A DNA stretch of 64,000 nucleotides from Chitinophagaceae bacterium (GCA_024643655.1 JAHEMM010000005.1:1-64000); one strand, 5' to 3'; shown: positions 17,461 through 26,418, counted from the first letter of the stretch. The notes: generated by a model from the letters alone, not told the origin. Translations and numbers: made by a program.

Positions 17461-18092
17461 AGCAAGCAGCACAATGGATAGGTTACCTGGCTACATTATT
17501 ATTGGCCATCAGCTTATTAGTGAATAATGATGTGAAATTTCGATGGCTAAACCTTAGTGGTTGTGTCGCATTTATTATTTATGGGGCCGTATTAAATGCT
17601 TTGCCAGTTGTTCTGACCAATGTATTATTATTTGGTATTAACGCATGGTTTCTCGTACAGATTTACCGCCGCCATGAACTATTTGAAATTTATGAATTTA
17701 AAAAAGGGGGAGTAATAGTGGATAGATTCCTTGAATTTTATGAAAAAGACATTCTGCTTTATTTCCCCGAATACAAAAGAGAATTATTAGAAGGTAACCT
17801 GAATTTTGTTGTCTTAAGGGATCTGGTAATAGCCAATGCATTCAGTACAAAGTTATCAGACGATGGTACCGCTGAAGTTTTTCTGAATTATACTACTTCA
17901 AAGTATAGAGATTATAAAGTAGGTCGGTTCATTTTTGAGAAAGAAAAACAATTCCTTCTTTCAAAAGGAATTTCAAAGATTTACTATCCCAAATTAGCAA
18001 ACCTGCATCATAAAAAATTTTTGCTGAAAATAGGTTTCCAAAAGGAAATAATCAATGGAAAAGAATGCCTGACCAAAAACCTGATTGCTTAA
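17454..18092 (+). CDS. YgjV-like membrane domain fused to a GNAT-like domain
   Basis: A 212-residue protein. Residues 5-70 hold three short hydrophobic segments (QWIGYLATLLLAISLLV, WLNLSGCVAFIIYGAVL, LTNVLLFGINAWFLVQIY) resembling the YgjV inner-membrane family. The rest, about residues 75-212, is soluble and looks like a GNAT fold: VVLRDLVIANAFSTKL, DYKVGRFIFEKEKQFL and the C-terminal HHKKFLLKIGFQKE, equivalent to the motif B end of acetyltransferases. The canonical acetyl-CoA loop is weak, so activity is uncertain. The ATG sits inside a perfect inverted repeat (17441-17460). The gene overlaps the SET-domain gene by four bases at their 3' ends. Confidence 0.7.
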   Translation: MLQQAAQWIGYLATLLLAISLLVNNDVKFRWLNLSGCVAFIIYGAVLNALPVVLTNVLLFGINAWFLVQIYRRHELFEIYEFKKGGVIVDRFLEFYEKDILLYFPEYKRELLEGNLNFVVLRDLVIANAFSTKLSDDGTAEVFLNYTTSKYRDYKVGRFIFEKEKQFLLSKGISKIYYPKLANLHHKKFLLKIGFQKEIINGKECLTKNLIA

Positions 18093-18550
18093 TCAAGAGG
18101 ATTGTTATTCTTTTTGTTTCTTAATTTTTTCCGTTCTTCTTCTATTTTGTGATTATGCCGTATTACAGCCCAATATTCTTTCCCATACTCAACATATATT
18201 TCTTCTCCTGCCGGAATATCTCTTTTAGCTTCAATAAAAACTTTTAATCCATCTTCTACATATTCAGCATTATTCTTAATACCTTTTACTCTTTGCAATC
18301 CTTGTGCGTCGTTAGCATACCTGGCTATTGCAGATGTACTTTTGCTTGCATCAATTACATAATTTCGTTTTACAAAGTAGATATACCCGTTATTACCATC
18401 GTTGTCATCTACTTCTTTCCAGGTAGTGATTTTTCCTTTGTACTCTACTATTCTTGTGCTTTTAGGTATAAATTCTTTTGCAAATAGTCCTTTTCCTGCA
18501 TTGGGTAATTTTGAAGCTTTAACAACGAGCTTCTTTTCTAATAAAGCCAT
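18089..18550 (-). CDS. SET-domain protein-lysine methyltransferase-like protein
   Basis: A 153-residue single-domain protein. The SET core is readable from end to end: NAGKGLFAKEFIPKSTRIVEY with the SAM-binding GKGLFA, YVIDA, ARYANDAQG (equivalent to the RFINH-type motif), NAEYVEDGLKVFIEAKRDI and GEEIYVEYGKEYW, the catalytic tyrosine region. Enzymes of this family transfer methyl groups from SAM to protein lysines. In bacteria the substrates are mostly unknown and the classic NHxC cysteine is often replaced, as here. No pre-SET or post-SET zinc modules are present. It is divergent from clpS-aat. Confidence 0.85.
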   Translation of the reverse strand: MALLEKKLVVKASKLPNAGKGLFAKEFIPKSTRIVEYKGKITTWKEVDDNDGNNGYIYFVKRNYVIDASKSTSAIARYANDAQGLQRVKGIKNNAEYVEDGLKVFIEAKRDIPAGEEIYVEYGKEYWAVIRHNHKIEEERKKLRNKKNNNPLD

Positions 18551-18591
18551 AATTTATTTCGATCTTTTTAAAGAGCGGCAAAGATAATAGT

Positions 18592-18615
18592 CTGATTGTA
18601 AAAAGATACAATCAG
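18592..18615. repeat. 9-base perfect inverted repeat between SET gene and clpS
   Basis: CTGATTGTA and TACAATCAG are separated by AAAAGA. The repeat lies in the divergent intergenic region, 41 bases from the SET-gene start and 56 bases before the clpS -7 element. It could be an operator or a hairpin in the SET-gene leader. Confidence 0.55.
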
Positions 18616-18671
18616 GAAATAGAAGATAAAAGCAAAATGCCATTTTATCATTTTTTTACAGGAAAATTTTT

Positions 18672-18679
18672 TATTTTTG
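18672..18679 (+). promoter_or_regulatory. -7 promoter element of clpS-aat
   Basis: TATTTTTG matches TAnnTTTG. It ends six bases before the ATG at 18686, so transcription should begin at or next to the start codon (leaderless mRNA). Confidence 0.5.
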
Positions 18680-18685
18680 CAAACA

Positions 18686-18988
18686 ATGACATTTTCTGAC
18701 AACAATACAAATACCGATCTACAAGAAGACATAGATGTACTTACTTTAACTGAAGACCCCTGTCATCTGGTAGTTTGGAATGATGAAGTAAATACTTTTG
18801 AATGGGTAATTGAAACTTTAGTAGAAGTTTGTGGCCATAGTTTTGAACAAGCTGAGCAATGTTCTTACATTATTCATCATAGCGGGAAATATGCAGTTAA
18901 AAATGGTACGTATGAAGACTTACGACCTCTTTGCGAAGCTATTACTGAAAGAGGCATAAATGCTACTATAGAGGTTTTGGCGGGTTAA
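18686..18988 (+). CDS. clpS: ATP-dependent Clp protease adaptor ClpS
   Basis: A 100-residue protein with an unstructured acidic N-terminus and the ClpS core: CHLVVWNDEVNTFEWVIETL (the ND of the N-degron pocket), then EQAEQCSYIIHHSGKYAV with the pocket histidines and GTYEDLRPLCEAITERG. ClpS binds proteins with N-terminal Leu, Phe, Tyr or Trp and delivers them to ClpAP/ClpCP. A TTG nine bases upstream is in frame but overlaps the -7 element, so the ATG is preferred. The aat gene, which creates ClpS substrates, follows after 13 bases. Confidence 0.95.
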   Translation: MTFSDNNTNTDLQEDIDVLTLTEDPCHLVVWNDEVNTFEWVIETLVEVCGHSFEQAEQCSYIIHHSGKYAVKNGTYEDLRPLCEAITERGINATIEVLAG

Positions 18989-19001
18989 TAAACTTTTACC
19001 A

Positions 19002-19652
19002 ATGCCTTTGTTTGCCCTTGATGATGAATTAAAATTTCCACCTGTACATCTTTCAGAACCAGATGGCCTATTAGCATTGGGCGGTGACTTATCTTCTGAA
19101 CGTCTTATTCTTGCTTACAAAAGCGGTATTTTCCCTTGGTATGAAGGAAAAGATATTTTATGGTGGAGTCCCAATCCCCGGTTTATACTCCTACCAAAAG
19201 AAATAAAGATTAATAAAAGTGTAAACACTTTATTGAAAAGAAAAGAGTTTGATTTTACAATCAATATTGCATTCAAAGAAGTTATAAATCATTGTAAAGA
19301 AATAAAACGGCCTGGACAAGAAGGCACCTGGATTACTGATGAAGTAGAACAAGCATTTTGCAAACTTCATGAGCTCGGATATGCACACAGTGCCGAAGTC
19401 TGGAAAGAAGGCGTATTGGTAGGTGGCTTATACGGAATCCGGATTGGAAAAGTATTTTTTGGTGAAAGCATGTTCAGCAAAAGAAACCATGCATCACGAT
19501 ATGCTTTTATTCGATTTGTGCAATTTCTGCAAGATGAAGGAGTACAATTAATTGATTGCCAAATCTACACTGAATACCTTGAAAGCATGGGTGCAAAAAT
19601 GATTGATAGAGAAGATTTTATTCAACAATTAATTAAACTGATTCCTGAATAA
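19002..19652 (+). CDS. aat: Leucyl/phenylalanyl-tRNA--protein transferase
   Basis: A 216-residue Aat enzyme with the family signatures FPPVHLSEPDGLLALGGDLS, GIFPWYEGKDILWWSPNPR and the catalytic-region VGGLYGIRIGKVFFGESMFS, followed by RNHASRYAFIRF. It attaches Leu or Phe from charged tRNA to proteins with N-terminal Arg or Lys, producing N-degrons recognised by ClpS. The length is normal for the family. It is co-transcribed with clpS, so the writer and reader of the bacterial N-end rule share one short operon. Its stop abuts that of the converging esterase gene with no gap. Confidence 0.96.
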   Translation: MPLFALDDELKFPPVHLSEPDGLLALGGDLSSERLILAYKSGIFPWYEGKDILWWSPNPRFILLPKEIKINKSVNTLLKRKEFDFTINIAFKEVINHCKEIKRPGQEGTWITDEVEQAFCKLHELGYAHSAEVWKEGVLVGGLYGIRIGKVFFGESMFSKRNHASRYAFIRFVQFLQDEGVQLIDCQIYTEYLESMGAKMIDREDFIQQLIKLIPE

Positions 19653-20384
19653 TCAGAACCTCGTTTCCAGGTATTTCGGCAACATTTCCCGCCATGTATT
19701 CCAGTCATGCGGCCAGTCTGCACCCCAAATATCCAGCTCATACCAAATTCCTTTATCATAAAGAACTTTTGCAAACTTTCCGCTTGCAGCTGGATCTTCA
19801 TAATTTCCACTTCCCGTAAGTATATGAATATGTTTGCTCTTTCTTATTTCTTCAAGAACACTGTGATCTGTCAAATTCTGCATATAATGCCAGGGACTAT
19901 TGAAATAAGCATCGTCATCAAAATAACCCTTTGTATATTCTGAAAGGTCATAAACACCACTCATTGCAATCACACCATTGATCAAATCTGGCCTTTTTAA
20001 AAATAAGTTCATACTATGCAATGCACCAAAAGAAGCTCCGCAAGTGATAATTGGGGTTTCATTGCTAGTACTATTTTTTATAAATGGAACTACTTCATTA
20101 AAAACATAACTATTCCATGCTTGCTGGCGCATTGATTTATGCTTTGGCTCCATCTCATTATTCAGCCAACTTTCATTATTGATACTATCGATAGAAAATA
20201 CTTTTACTTTTCCAGCATCAATAAAAGGCGCAAGGTGATCCATCAATTGAAAACGTTCGTATTCAAGATAGTCTGCTGCAGCAGTTGGTACTAATAAAAG
20301 TGCAAATCCATAATCACCATAACTGGCAATTGGCATTTCTTTGTTTAATGATGGACTAAACCAGGAAGTCAATTCTCTTTTCAT
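19653..20384 (-). CDS. Esterase-like alpha/beta hydrolase (EstD/enterochelin esterase type)
   Basis: A 243-residue alpha/beta hydrolase beginning with KRELTSWFSPSLNKEMPIA. The nucleophile elbow is CGASFGALHS (G-x-S-x-G). The acid is probably the aspartate in GSGNYEDP and the histidine lies in ADWPHDWNTW. This layout fits the putative-esterase family (D esterase, mycolyltransferase and ferulate esterase relatives). There is no signal peptide, so it is probably cytosolic. The frame extends nine codons upstream of the ATG at 20384, but homologous proteins start with the shorter form. The natural ester is unknown. Confidence 0.8.
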   Translation of the reverse strand: MKRELTSWFSPSLNKEMPIASYGDYGFALLLVPTAAADYLEYERFQLMDHLAPFIDAGKVKVFSIDSINNESWLNNEMEPKHKSMRQQAWNSYVFNEVVPFIKNSTSNETPIITCGASFGALHSMNLFLKRPDLINGVIAMSGVYDLSEYTKGYFDDDAYFNSPWHYMQNLTDHSVLEEIRKSKHIHILTGSGNYEDPAASGKFAKVLYDKGIWYELDIWGADWPHDWNTWREMLPKYLETRF

Positions 20385-20544
20385 AAAAGTATTTATTTTC
20401 AATTTTATCAAACGCTATTATTGCGAATATAGATGTAAAATAGAATACCCTTCTACTCTTTTTTATTAAAAGAACACTATATTTTCAGCTAAAGTCAAGT
20501 TCATTATTAAAGAATAACATTTTCGTCATCTACATAAAACCCGG

Positions 20545-20552
20545 TAAATTTG
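20545..20552 (+). promoter_or_regulatory. -7 promoter element of valS
   Basis: TAAATTTG is an exact TAnnTTTG match. A TTTC (20521-20524) lies 20 bases upstream, where TTTG would be expected. The predicted leader to the ATG at 20609 is about 50 bases. Confidence 0.5.
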
Positions 20553-20608
20553 CTGCTTTAACTACATAATAATTAGCAATATATAGGTTTAACAACTAAG
20601 CAGTTTGT

Positions 20609-23251
20609 ATGGGTACGGAATTGAGTAAAAATTTTGAGCACAGCGAAGCAGAGAATAAATGGTATCAGCATTGGCTTGATAAAAATTATTTTCATAGTGA
20701 GCCAGACGACCGGGAGCCATATACAATTGTCATTCCACCTCCAAATGTAACGGGTGTGCTTCATATGGGGCATTGCCTTAATAATACCATACAGGACATA
20801 TTAATTCGGCGTGCAAGAATGCAAGGCAAAAATGCCTGTTGGGTACCTGGCACAGACCATGCATCAATTGCAACAGAAGCCAAAGTTGTACAAATGTTGA
20901 GAGAAAGAGGAATTGCAAAATCATCTTTAAGCAGAGAAGAATTTTTAAAATATGCCTGGGAATGGAAAGAAAAATATGGAGGGATAATTCTTCAGCAGTT
21001 AAAAAAAATGGGCTGCAGCCTTGATTGGGAAAGAACCAGCTTCACTATGGATCCGGATTATTATCAATCTGTAATTAACGTATTTATTGATTTGTACAAT
21101 AAAGGATATATCTATAGAGGCAAGAGAATGATTAATTGGGATGTAAAAGCAAAAACAGCATTGAGTGATGAAGAGGTAATCCGAAAAGAAACCCAACAAA
21201 AACTATATCATTTAAAATATAAACTTGACGTCGATAATAATGAATACATTACCATTGCTACAGTAAGACCGGAAACTATTATGGGGGATACCGCTATTTG
21301 TGTACACCCTGATGATGACCGGTACAAACATCTGCATGGAAAATTTGCATTTGTTCCGCTAATAAATCGTCGCATACCAATCATTACTGACGAATATGTA
21401 ACAATGGATTTTGGCACAGGCGCCTTAAAGGTAACACCTGCTCATGATGTTAATGATAATCAACTCGGGCAAAAACACAACCTCGAAGTTGTAGATATAT
21501 TCAATGAAGACGGAACACTTAATGAAGAAGCTCAGATTTATATCGGTGAAGACCGCTTTGTTGCAAGAAAGAAAATAGCAATAGAACTGGAAGAGAAAGG
21601 ATTCCTCCTAAAAACGGAAGACTACTCAAGCGAAGTTGGTTATTCTGAAAGAACAAATGAAGTAGTAGAACCTAGATTGTCATTACAATGGTGGGTAGAT
21701 ATGAAAAAAATATCTGGACCTGCTTTATCGTCTGTTAATGATGAGGAAGCCAGCCAGCCGGACAGGCAGGTAAAATTTTATCCTGGAAAATTTAAAAATC
21801 TCTATCGGCATTGGATGGAGAACATTAAAGACTGGTGTATTAGCCGACAACTTTGGTGGGGACATCAAATACCTGCATGGTATGATGAAGAAGGAAGATT
21901 TGTTGTTGCTGCAACAGAAGAAGAAGCCAAAAAAATGTTTGCTGATCAGTTTTCAATTACAAATGCTGCATTAAAACAAGATGAAGACTGCCTGGATACT
22001 TGGTTTTCCAGTTGGTTATGGCCTTTTGAAGTCTTTAAAGGATATAGTAATCCCAACAACAAAGAAGTAAATTATTACTATCCGACCAATACATTAGTTA
22101 CAGCTCCTGAAATTATTTTCTTTTGGGTTGCAAGAATGATAATGGCAGGATTTGAATATAAAAATGAAAAGCCCTTCAATGAAGTTTATTTTACCGGAAT
22201 AGTTAGAGATAAACAAGGTAGAAAAATGAGTAAAAGCCTTGGCAATTCACCCGACCTTATTGAAATGATAGAAAAAGATGGTGCAGACGCTGTACGTTTC
22301 GGTATCATGATTTCATCACCTGCCGGAAATGATTTAATGTGGGATCAGTCAGGTAACGAACAAGGACGATTTTTTATCAATAAAATGTGGAATGCATTAA
22401 AATTGATAAAAATGTGGGAAAACAGAGTCGAAGTCCAAACATCGGATGACAATAGTTTTGCTATCGAGTGGTTTGATCAAAGGTTAAATCAAGTTAGATA
22501 TGAATTAGATACACAATTCAAAGATTTTAATTTGAGTGCTGCATTAAAAACGATTTACTCGTTGATCTGGGATGATTTTTGCAGCTGGTACCTTGAATGG
22601 ATTAAACCAGGTTTTGAACAGCCTATTAATAAAAATGTTTATGACAAAACCATTGAATTCTTTGAACAATTAGTTCAATTGCTACATCCCTTCATGCCTT
22701 TCATTACAGAAGAAATTTATCATCAACTTAAAGAAAGAACGGATGATCTTACTGTAAAACAATATGCACCAACAAAAGATATTGATTTAACGCTATTAAA
22801 TAATGGAGACTTCTTAAAAGAGATAATCACTACAATCCGTGACGCAAGAAACAAGAACCAGTTAAAACCAAAAAATACAATTAAACTACATATCCAAACA
22901 GAACATAAGAAAGTTTACAACTCCATAGAAAATATTCTATCGAAACAGGTAAATGCAGAATCTATTGGATTTACGTCTGATACAATTTCAAATAGCATAA
23001 CTGTTGTTGTACAAAAAGACAAAATCTTTATTGAAACTAATGTCGAATTGGATACTAGTTCACAAAAACAACAATTACAGAAAGATCTTGACTATTTGAA
23101 AGGATTTCTTATCTCCGTTGATAAAAAATTAAGTAACGAAAAATTTGTGCAGAATGCAAAATCTGAAGTGATAGAAATAGAAAGAAAGAAAAAAGCTGAC
23201 GCAGAAGAAAAAATTAAAGTGATTGAAGACAGCCTGTCCTCACTAATTTAA
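20609..23251 (+). CDS. valS: Valyl-tRNA synthetase
   Basis: A complete class I synthetase of 880 residues that charges tRNA-Val. The HIGH-type motif is HMGH at residues 52-55 within PPPNVTGVLHMGH, and KMSKS is at residues 539-543. The editing domain (about residues 190-340) includes ATVRPETIMGDTA, which clears mischarged threonine. The C-terminal coiled coil, about residues 810-880, is the usual ValS tRNA-binding arm. The length equals the bacterial norm. It is a single-gene unit preceded by a consensus -7 element, and it overlaps the converging SYLF gene by four bases. Confidence 0.97.
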   Translation: MGTELSKNFEHSEAENKWYQHWLDKNYFHSEPDDREPYTIVIPPPNVTGVLHMGHCLNNTIQDILIRRARMQGKNACWVPGTDHASIATEAKVVQMLRERGIAKSSLSREEFLKYAWEWKEKYGGIILQQLKKMGCSLDWERTSFTMDPDYYQSVINVFIDLYNKGYIYRGKRMINWDVKAKTALSDEEVIRKETQQKLYHLKYKLDVDNNEYITIATVRPETIMGDTAICVHPDDDRYKHLHGKFAFVPLINRRIPIITDEYVTMDFGTGALKVTPAHDVNDNQLGQKHNLEVVDIFNEDGTLNEEAQIYIGEDRFVARKKIAIELEEKGFLLKTEDYSSEVGYSERTNEVVEPRLSLQWWVDMKKISGPALSSVNDEEASQPDRQVKFYPGKFKNLYRHWMENIKDWCISRQLWWGHQIPAWYDEEGRFVVAATEEEAKKMFADQFSITNAALKQDEDCLDTWFSSWLWPFEVFKGYSNPNNKEVNYYYPTNTLVTAPEIIFFWVARMIMAGFEYKNEKPFNEVYFTGIVRDKQGRKMSKSLGNSPDLIEMIEKDGADAVRFGIMISSPAGNDLMWDQSGNEQGRFFINKMWNALKLIKMWENRVEVQTSDDNSFAIEWFDQRLNQVRYELDTQFKDFNLSAALKTIYSLIWDDFCSWYLEWIKPGFEQPINKNVYDKTIEFFEQLVQLLHPFMPFITEEIYHQLKERTDDLTVKQYAPTKDIDLTLLNNGDFLKEIITTIRDARNKNQLKPKNTIKLHIQTEHKKVYNSIENILSKQVNAESIGFTSDTISNSITVVVQKDKIFIETNVELDTSSQKQQLQKDLDYLKGFLISVDKKLSNEKFVQNAKSEVIEIERKKKADAEEKIKVIEDSLSSLI

Positions 23252-23793
23252 AAATCTGAATAATTAAATTTTTGTCCGCCAATTGATGCTTCGTACATCA
23301 AACCGCCTTTTTGTTGGGTAAATATCATTACTCCTTCTTTGTATTTGACATTTGCAGAAGCTCCTTCAGTTACTGCCACTGCAGATGCTTGTGCCGAAAA
23401 CTCTATTTTATTTTCTTGAAATCTTTTCAGGTCGGCTTTCGATTCGAAGAATATTACTTCACGATAAGATTGTCCACCAAATTGAAATCCAATACTCAAT
23501 TGTGTCAACTTCGCTTTTCCAATAATGTTTCCTTTTTCATAAACCACACCATTGCCAACTGCACCCCCAATACCAAAACCACCCTTTCCCACATTTGGAA
23601 AAATCACATAACCATATGCCTTATTAAATAACCCTTCCATTAATCCATCAGTTTCAATAAAATCTTCTTTTGCCTCTCCACAATCCGCAACCAGTCTCTT
23701 TTCCTTTTTTGATGTTTGTGCTTCAATGGGATTTGACATAATAAACATAGACACCAATACAATAAAAACGGGAAATACAATTTTCTTTTTCAT
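23248..23793 (-). CDS. Secreted SYLF-domain lipid-binding protein
   Basis: A 181-residue exported protein. The signal peptide KKKIVFPVFIVLVSMFIMS starts at the ATG at 23793; the frame continues upstream but lacks a leader there. The mature region carries the SYLF/YSC84 fold: YGYVIFPNVGKGGFGIGGAV, GKAKLTQLSIGFQFGGQSY and SAVAVTEGASANVKY. In eukaryotes this domain binds phosphoinositides; in bacteria it is usually annotated as a lipid-binding SYLF protein of unknown role. It probably works in the periplasm or at the outer membrane. It converges with valS. Confidence 0.85.
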   Translation of the reverse strand: MKKKIVFPVFIVLVSMFIMSNPIEAQTSKKEKRLVADCGEAKEDFIETDGLMEGLFNKAYGYVIFPNVGKGGFGIGGAVGNGVVYEKGNIIGKAKLTQLSIGFQFGGQSYREVIFFESKADLKRFQENKIEFSAQASAVAVTEGASANVKYKEGVMIFTQQKGGLMYEASIGGQKFNYSDF

Positions 23794-24002
23794 ACTATAT
23801 AGATTAAAATCAAAGCAAATTAAACATTCAATCATTATTTTGGAAAAATACAACAACATTTACAAAGACTTTGCCAAAAAAGATTACATACTATATTTAA
23901 ATTAAAGACACTTTTACAACTTTAAGTATTATTTGCAACGTTTAATAAGACTATGGCATCATTCCACATATAAATATTACATTTGTTTACAAGATTTATT
24001 GT

Positions 24003-24617
24003 ATGAAATACACTGCATTCTTCAAAATTTTGGCATTCATTCTCTTTCTGTTACCGAATATGAGTTTTTCGCAAGAGAAAGACATTGTGATCCGGGTAAT
24101 ACAAAATGAATCTGTTAAATTAACAGATTTTGATACAGAAATAAAAATGAAGAAAAAACAATTTAAAGTTCAGGTCATGTTAGAACATGCTGAAGGGCTT
24201 TATGTTTTTGCGAGTATAAAGGATTCGGTTTATAGGTTTACTGAAAATAGCCCGATTAGGGATTTTTCCTATTTAAATCTTTTGGAATTAAGAGAAACAG
24301 ATACATTTAACACCAATAAGGAACTGAATCTAAGTGAAACAGGTTGGTCATACTGGAGTTATAATGACAGCTTGAAATGGCATTCTTTTAGTCGTAATCC
24401 AATTGGCATCGGAAGCAATAGAGTTGTTTGTACAAAATACATAAAAGATCTCTATGATGTTGCAACGGGTGAAACAATAAAATTTAAAGATCTTAAAACG
24501 CCATTGTATATTTTATTCATAGGCGTTAAGGAGTATGATGAAAATGGGAAACCTTTAAAGGAATTAATTCGTCGAAAAGTAAAAATTACATTTGGGAAAA
24601 ATGATGAAAGTGATTAA
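24003..24617 (+). CDS. Secreted protein of unknown function
   Basis: A 204-residue exported protein with a standard signal peptide (KYTAFFKILAFILFLLPNMS, cleavage near SFSQ). The mature part contains QVMLEHAEGLYVFASIKDS, LSETGWSYWSYNDSLKWHSF and VCTKYIKDLYDVATGETIKF, and looks beta-rich. I recognise no family. It ends with a four-base overlap with the converging small membrane protein gene. No operon partner on the plus strand is close, so the context gives no clue. Confidence 0.7.
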   Translation: MKYTAFFKILAFILFLLPNMSFSQEKDIVIRVIQNESVKLTDFDTEIKMKKKQFKVQVMLEHAEGLYVFASIKDSVYRFTENSPIRDFSYLNLLELRETDTFNTNKELNLSETGWSYWSYNDSLKWHSFSRNPIGIGSNRVVCTKYIKDLYDVATGETIKFKDLKTPLYILFIGVKEYDENGKPLKELIRRKVKITFGKNDESD

Positions 24618-24850
24618 TTGAGAAAATTATCCAGCATGTTTTTCTCCTTTTTTCGGATGGCTTTTTTATGTTTTAGATATGCGATAATTAAAAGAACCAA
24701 TCCTGCAATAAAGAAAATATTAAATCCAATATAATAACCCACTCTTTCACTTTTATCTTCTGGGGGATTAAACCCACTTCCTGAATACGAAATAGCATTA
24801 AATAAAATCAATACTAGTCCTATTGTAATTAAAATGTTTCTAGATTTCAT
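24614..24850 (-). CDS. Small two-helix membrane protein
   Basis: A 78-residue protein with two hydrophobic helices (about residues 7-24 and 44-60) separated by a polar loop (GSGFNPPEDKSERVGYYIG), then a very basic C-terminal tail (KHKKAIRKKEKN). No family is recognised. It lies ten bases after pepD on the same strand and may be co-transcribed with it. Confidence 0.6.
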   Translation of the reverse strand: MKSRNILITIGLVLILFNAISYSGSGFNPPEDKSERVGYYIGFNIFFIAGLVLLIIAYLKHKKAIRKKEKNMLDNFLN

Positions 24851-24860
24851 TTTGAAAAAT

Positions 24861-26321
24861 TTAATCTATAACCGGAATTCTTTTTAAGCTTTCCAATAAA
24901 TAGTTCCAGAATTTTTTCACAGAGCTGATCTGCGCTCTTTCATCAGGAGAATGAGCCCCATAAATATTGGGACCAAAAGATATCATTTGCATGTCAGGGT
25001 AGCTTTTCCCAATAATGCCACACTCCAATCCAGCATGTACTGCATTTACATGTGCATTCTCATTAAACAATTCTTTATAAAGATCACTCATGATTTTTAT
25101 TATTGGGGCATCAGGTCGGGGAACCCATCCAGGATACTCACCACTATAGTTTATAGTAGCACCCGTTAATTCAAAAGCACTTGATATGGCATTTGCCAAG
25201 TCCGTTTTTTCAGAATCCACAGAACTTCGGGTCAGACATTTTATTGTAAAAGCACCATCCTTCACAGAAACTTTAGCAATATTATTAGAAGTTTGCACCA
25301 ATCCTTCAATTTCTGGTGTCATTCTATAAATTCCATTGGGGCAAGCATAAACACTTCTCAATAATTTATATTGAGCATCCAAATTCATAACTTTTTCCGG
25401 CGGCGAAATACTTTCTAGAACCAATTCAAGTTTTGAATCTGTAAAACTATATTCAGTTTTAAAGATTTTTTCTAACGTTTCAATTAATCTTGAAACTGTA
25501 TCTATATGCTTTTCATCTATGACAATCTCCGCAATTGATTCCCGTGGTATTGCATTCCTTAAACTTCCACCATCAACAGATGCAATATTGATTGCACACT
25601 CATTAGAAAGATTCCAAAGCAATCGATTCATAAGCTTATTTGCATTCGCTCTACCCGTTTGAATATCCATACCCGAATGACCTCCGGTTAATCCATGAAT
25701 AGAAATTCTGAATCCCAGATTACCTGTTGCTTTTACTTCTTCGTAATTCCCTGTACATGTAACATCAATGCCTCCGGCACAACCAATCGTCAATTCATCG
25801 TCATCTTCTGTATCAAGATTCAATAATATTTTACCTTCCAATAAACCACCTATTAAACCCTTTGCACCTGTCATCCCAGTTTCCTCATCAATTGTGAATA
25901 AAGCTTCAATTGGCGGATGTGCAATATCTGATGATGCTAAAATAGCCATAATGGCAGCTACTCCTATTCCATTGTCTGCACCCAGCGTTGTTCCTTTTGC
26001 TTTCACCCAATCTCCATCGATAAACATATTAATACCTTCTTTGTCAAAATCAAAATTTGTATCAGCATTTTTCTGATGCACCATATCTAAATGACTTTGC
26101 AAAACTACCGTTTGCCGATTTTCCATTCCTTTGCTGGCAGCTTTATTAATAATCACATTACCAACACCATCTACCTGTGTGAACAAACCCAATGATTCTC
26201 CAAAGGCTTTAGCAAATGCAATTACTCCTTCTTCTTTTTTAGAGGGTCTAGGCACAGCATTAAGATCTGCAAAATGATTCCATAATACTTTTGGTTCCAA
26301 TTGTCTTATTGCATCACTCAT
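24861..26321 (-). CDS. pepD: Aminoacyl-histidine dipeptidase (beta-Ala-His dipeptidase)
   Basis: A full-length 486-residue M20 metallopeptidase of the PepD/carnosinase type. The metal ligands are visible in VVLQSHLDMVHQKN (His and Asp), TTLGADNGIGVAA (bridging Asp), FTIDEETGMTGA (the EE pair with catalytic Glu) and the late AVHAGLECGIIG and GPNIYGAHSPDER. It cleaves Xaa-His and other dipeptides in the cytosol. A lid/dimerisation domain lies at about residues 205-400. The start ATG at 26321 gives the conserved opening AIRQLEPKVLWNHFADL. It is divergent from the helicase gene. Confidence 0.95.
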   Translation of the reverse strand: MSDAIRQLEPKVLWNHFADLNAVPRPSKKEEGVIAFAKAFGESLGLFTQVDGVGNVIINKAASKGMENRQTVVLQSHLDMVHQKNADTNFDFDKEGINMFIDGDWVKAKGTTLGADNGIGVAAIMAILASSDIAHPPIEALFTIDEETGMTGAKGLIGGLLEGKILLNLDTEDDDELTIGCAGGIDVTCTGNYEEVKATGNLGFRISIHGLTGGHSGMDIQTGRANANKLMNRLLWNLSNECAINIASVDGGSLRNAIPRESIAEIVIDEKHIDTVSRLIETLEKIFKTEYSFTDSKLELVLESISPPEKVMNLDAQYKLLRSVYACPNGIYRMTPEIEGLVQTSNNIAKVSVKDGAFTIKCLTRSSVDSEKTDLANAISSAFELTGATINYSGEYPGWVPRPDAPIIKIMSDLYKELFNENAHVNAVHAGLECGIIGKSYPDMQMISFGPNIYGAHSPDERAQISSVKKFWNYLLESLKRIPVID

Positions 26322-26406
26322 ATACTATATAAATTTTAAAAAGTGCTTAAAAGTAAATGAAAATCATAATTTATAATCGTATTTATTCTGAAGCACAAAA
26401 CAAGCT

Positions 26407-26414
26407 TACTTTTG
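26407..26414 (+). promoter_or_regulatory. -7 promoter element of the DEFD helicase gene
   Basis: TACTTTTG matches TAnnTTTG and ends only four bases before the ATG at 26419, which suggests a leaderless transcript. Confidence 0.5.
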
Positions 26415-26418
26415 CAAA

